14,319 nt of DNA, from the NCBI GenBank assembly GCA_009776995.1, contig WRMR01000059.1:1-14319 (forward strand), in the 5' to 3' direction. Position numbers and translations under genes: made by a program. Positions within the stretch are counted from its first letter, which is position 1. Each line of letters begins with the position of its first letter. The notes under the pieces were generated by a model. That model ran no database searches. It had not been told where the DNA came from and saw only the letters and a program-made list of their open reading frames with translations. Source of the DNA: Planctomycetaceae bacterium. Lineage in GTDB: Bacteria > Planctomycetota > Planctomycetia > Pirellulales > Thermoguttaceae. This document shows, one piece after another, positions 14,216 through 14,319 of this stretch.

Positions 14216-14319
14216 ATGGGCTCAATCAGGAAAAATTATAGCAAAAGTTTTCAGCATGTTCAAGATCGGTTCGCCGGCGAGGTCGGAAAACTTTTCGATG
14301 AGGAGCATCCTGGTCGCGA
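14216..14319 (+). CDS. Start of an unrecognised gene, cut by window edge
   Basis: ATG 14216 follows an excellent ribosome binding site (AGGAGG, six bases upstream) and opens a frame that continues past the right edge. The 34 visible residues begin MGSIRKNYSKSFQHVQDRF, followed by AGEVGKLFDEEHPGR. The segment is polar and charged, with no signal peptide, and looks like a soluble helical protein. I do not recognise the family from this length. It is divergent from the fucose-isomerase-like gene with a 243-base spacer between them. Confidence 0.7.
   Translation, partial: MGSIRKNYSKSFQHVQDRFAGEVGKLFDEEHPGR

Overview
The window looks like chromosomal DNA of a planctomycete-type bacterium (Planctomycetota; lineage is an inference). 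The main reasons are a 557-residue primary sigma factor of the planctomycete RpoD type, a small zinc-ribbon protein of a style common in that phylum, twin-arginine signal peptides on secreted enzymes, and loosely packed genes with little operon structure. Genes are moderately GC-rich. Several long spacers are strongly AT-rich. No rRNA, tRNA, CRISPR array or complete mobile element was recognised.

Layout, left to right. At 1-80 (minus) is the first part of a gene that resembles a transposase N-terminus, followed by about 460 bases without a convincing gene. An unrecognised acidic protein lies at 541-1029 (minus). A 12-repeat TPR protein (1415-2722, plus) converges on two exported phosphodiesterases, a Tat-type PHP/Sb-PDE-like enzyme (2862-4034) and a Sec-type glycerophosphodiester phosphodiesterase (4198-5085), both on the minus strand. 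An IscA/HesB-type Fe-S assembly protein (5568-5903, plus) converges on folD (6018-6887, minus). After an AT-rich spacer of about 990 bases comes a zinc-ribbon protein (7875-8225, plus), which converges with an 11-base gap on the primary sigma factor (8237-9910, minus). A second AT-rich spacer of about 810 bases precedes lutB (10722-12116, plus), which converges on a Tat-exported L-fucose-isomerase-like protein (12467-13972, minus). A new gene begins at 14216 and runs off the right edge.

Most genes are housekeeping or stand alone. The only plausible co-transcribed pair is GDPD followed by the PHP phosphodiesterase; both act outside the cytoplasm and could together hydrolyse phosphodiesters. 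Good sigma-70-type promoters are visible before the GDPD gene, iscA, folD and lutB. A sigma-54-like -24/-12 element lies upstream of the sigma factor.

The most unusual feature is a family of imperfect palindromes of about 120-215 bp with ends related to ACGCCAA/TTGGCGT. Five copies sit at gene boundaries: 2659-2873, 5217-5336, 5429-5550, 5901-6018 and 12250-12379. Two bracket iscA in direct orientation, one of them inside its predicted 5' leader. Two overlap the stop codons of both genes of a convergent pair, so they appear to have shaped protein C-termini and may act as two-way transcription ends. The iscA product also has a CxxC in place of the usual C-terminal CxC.
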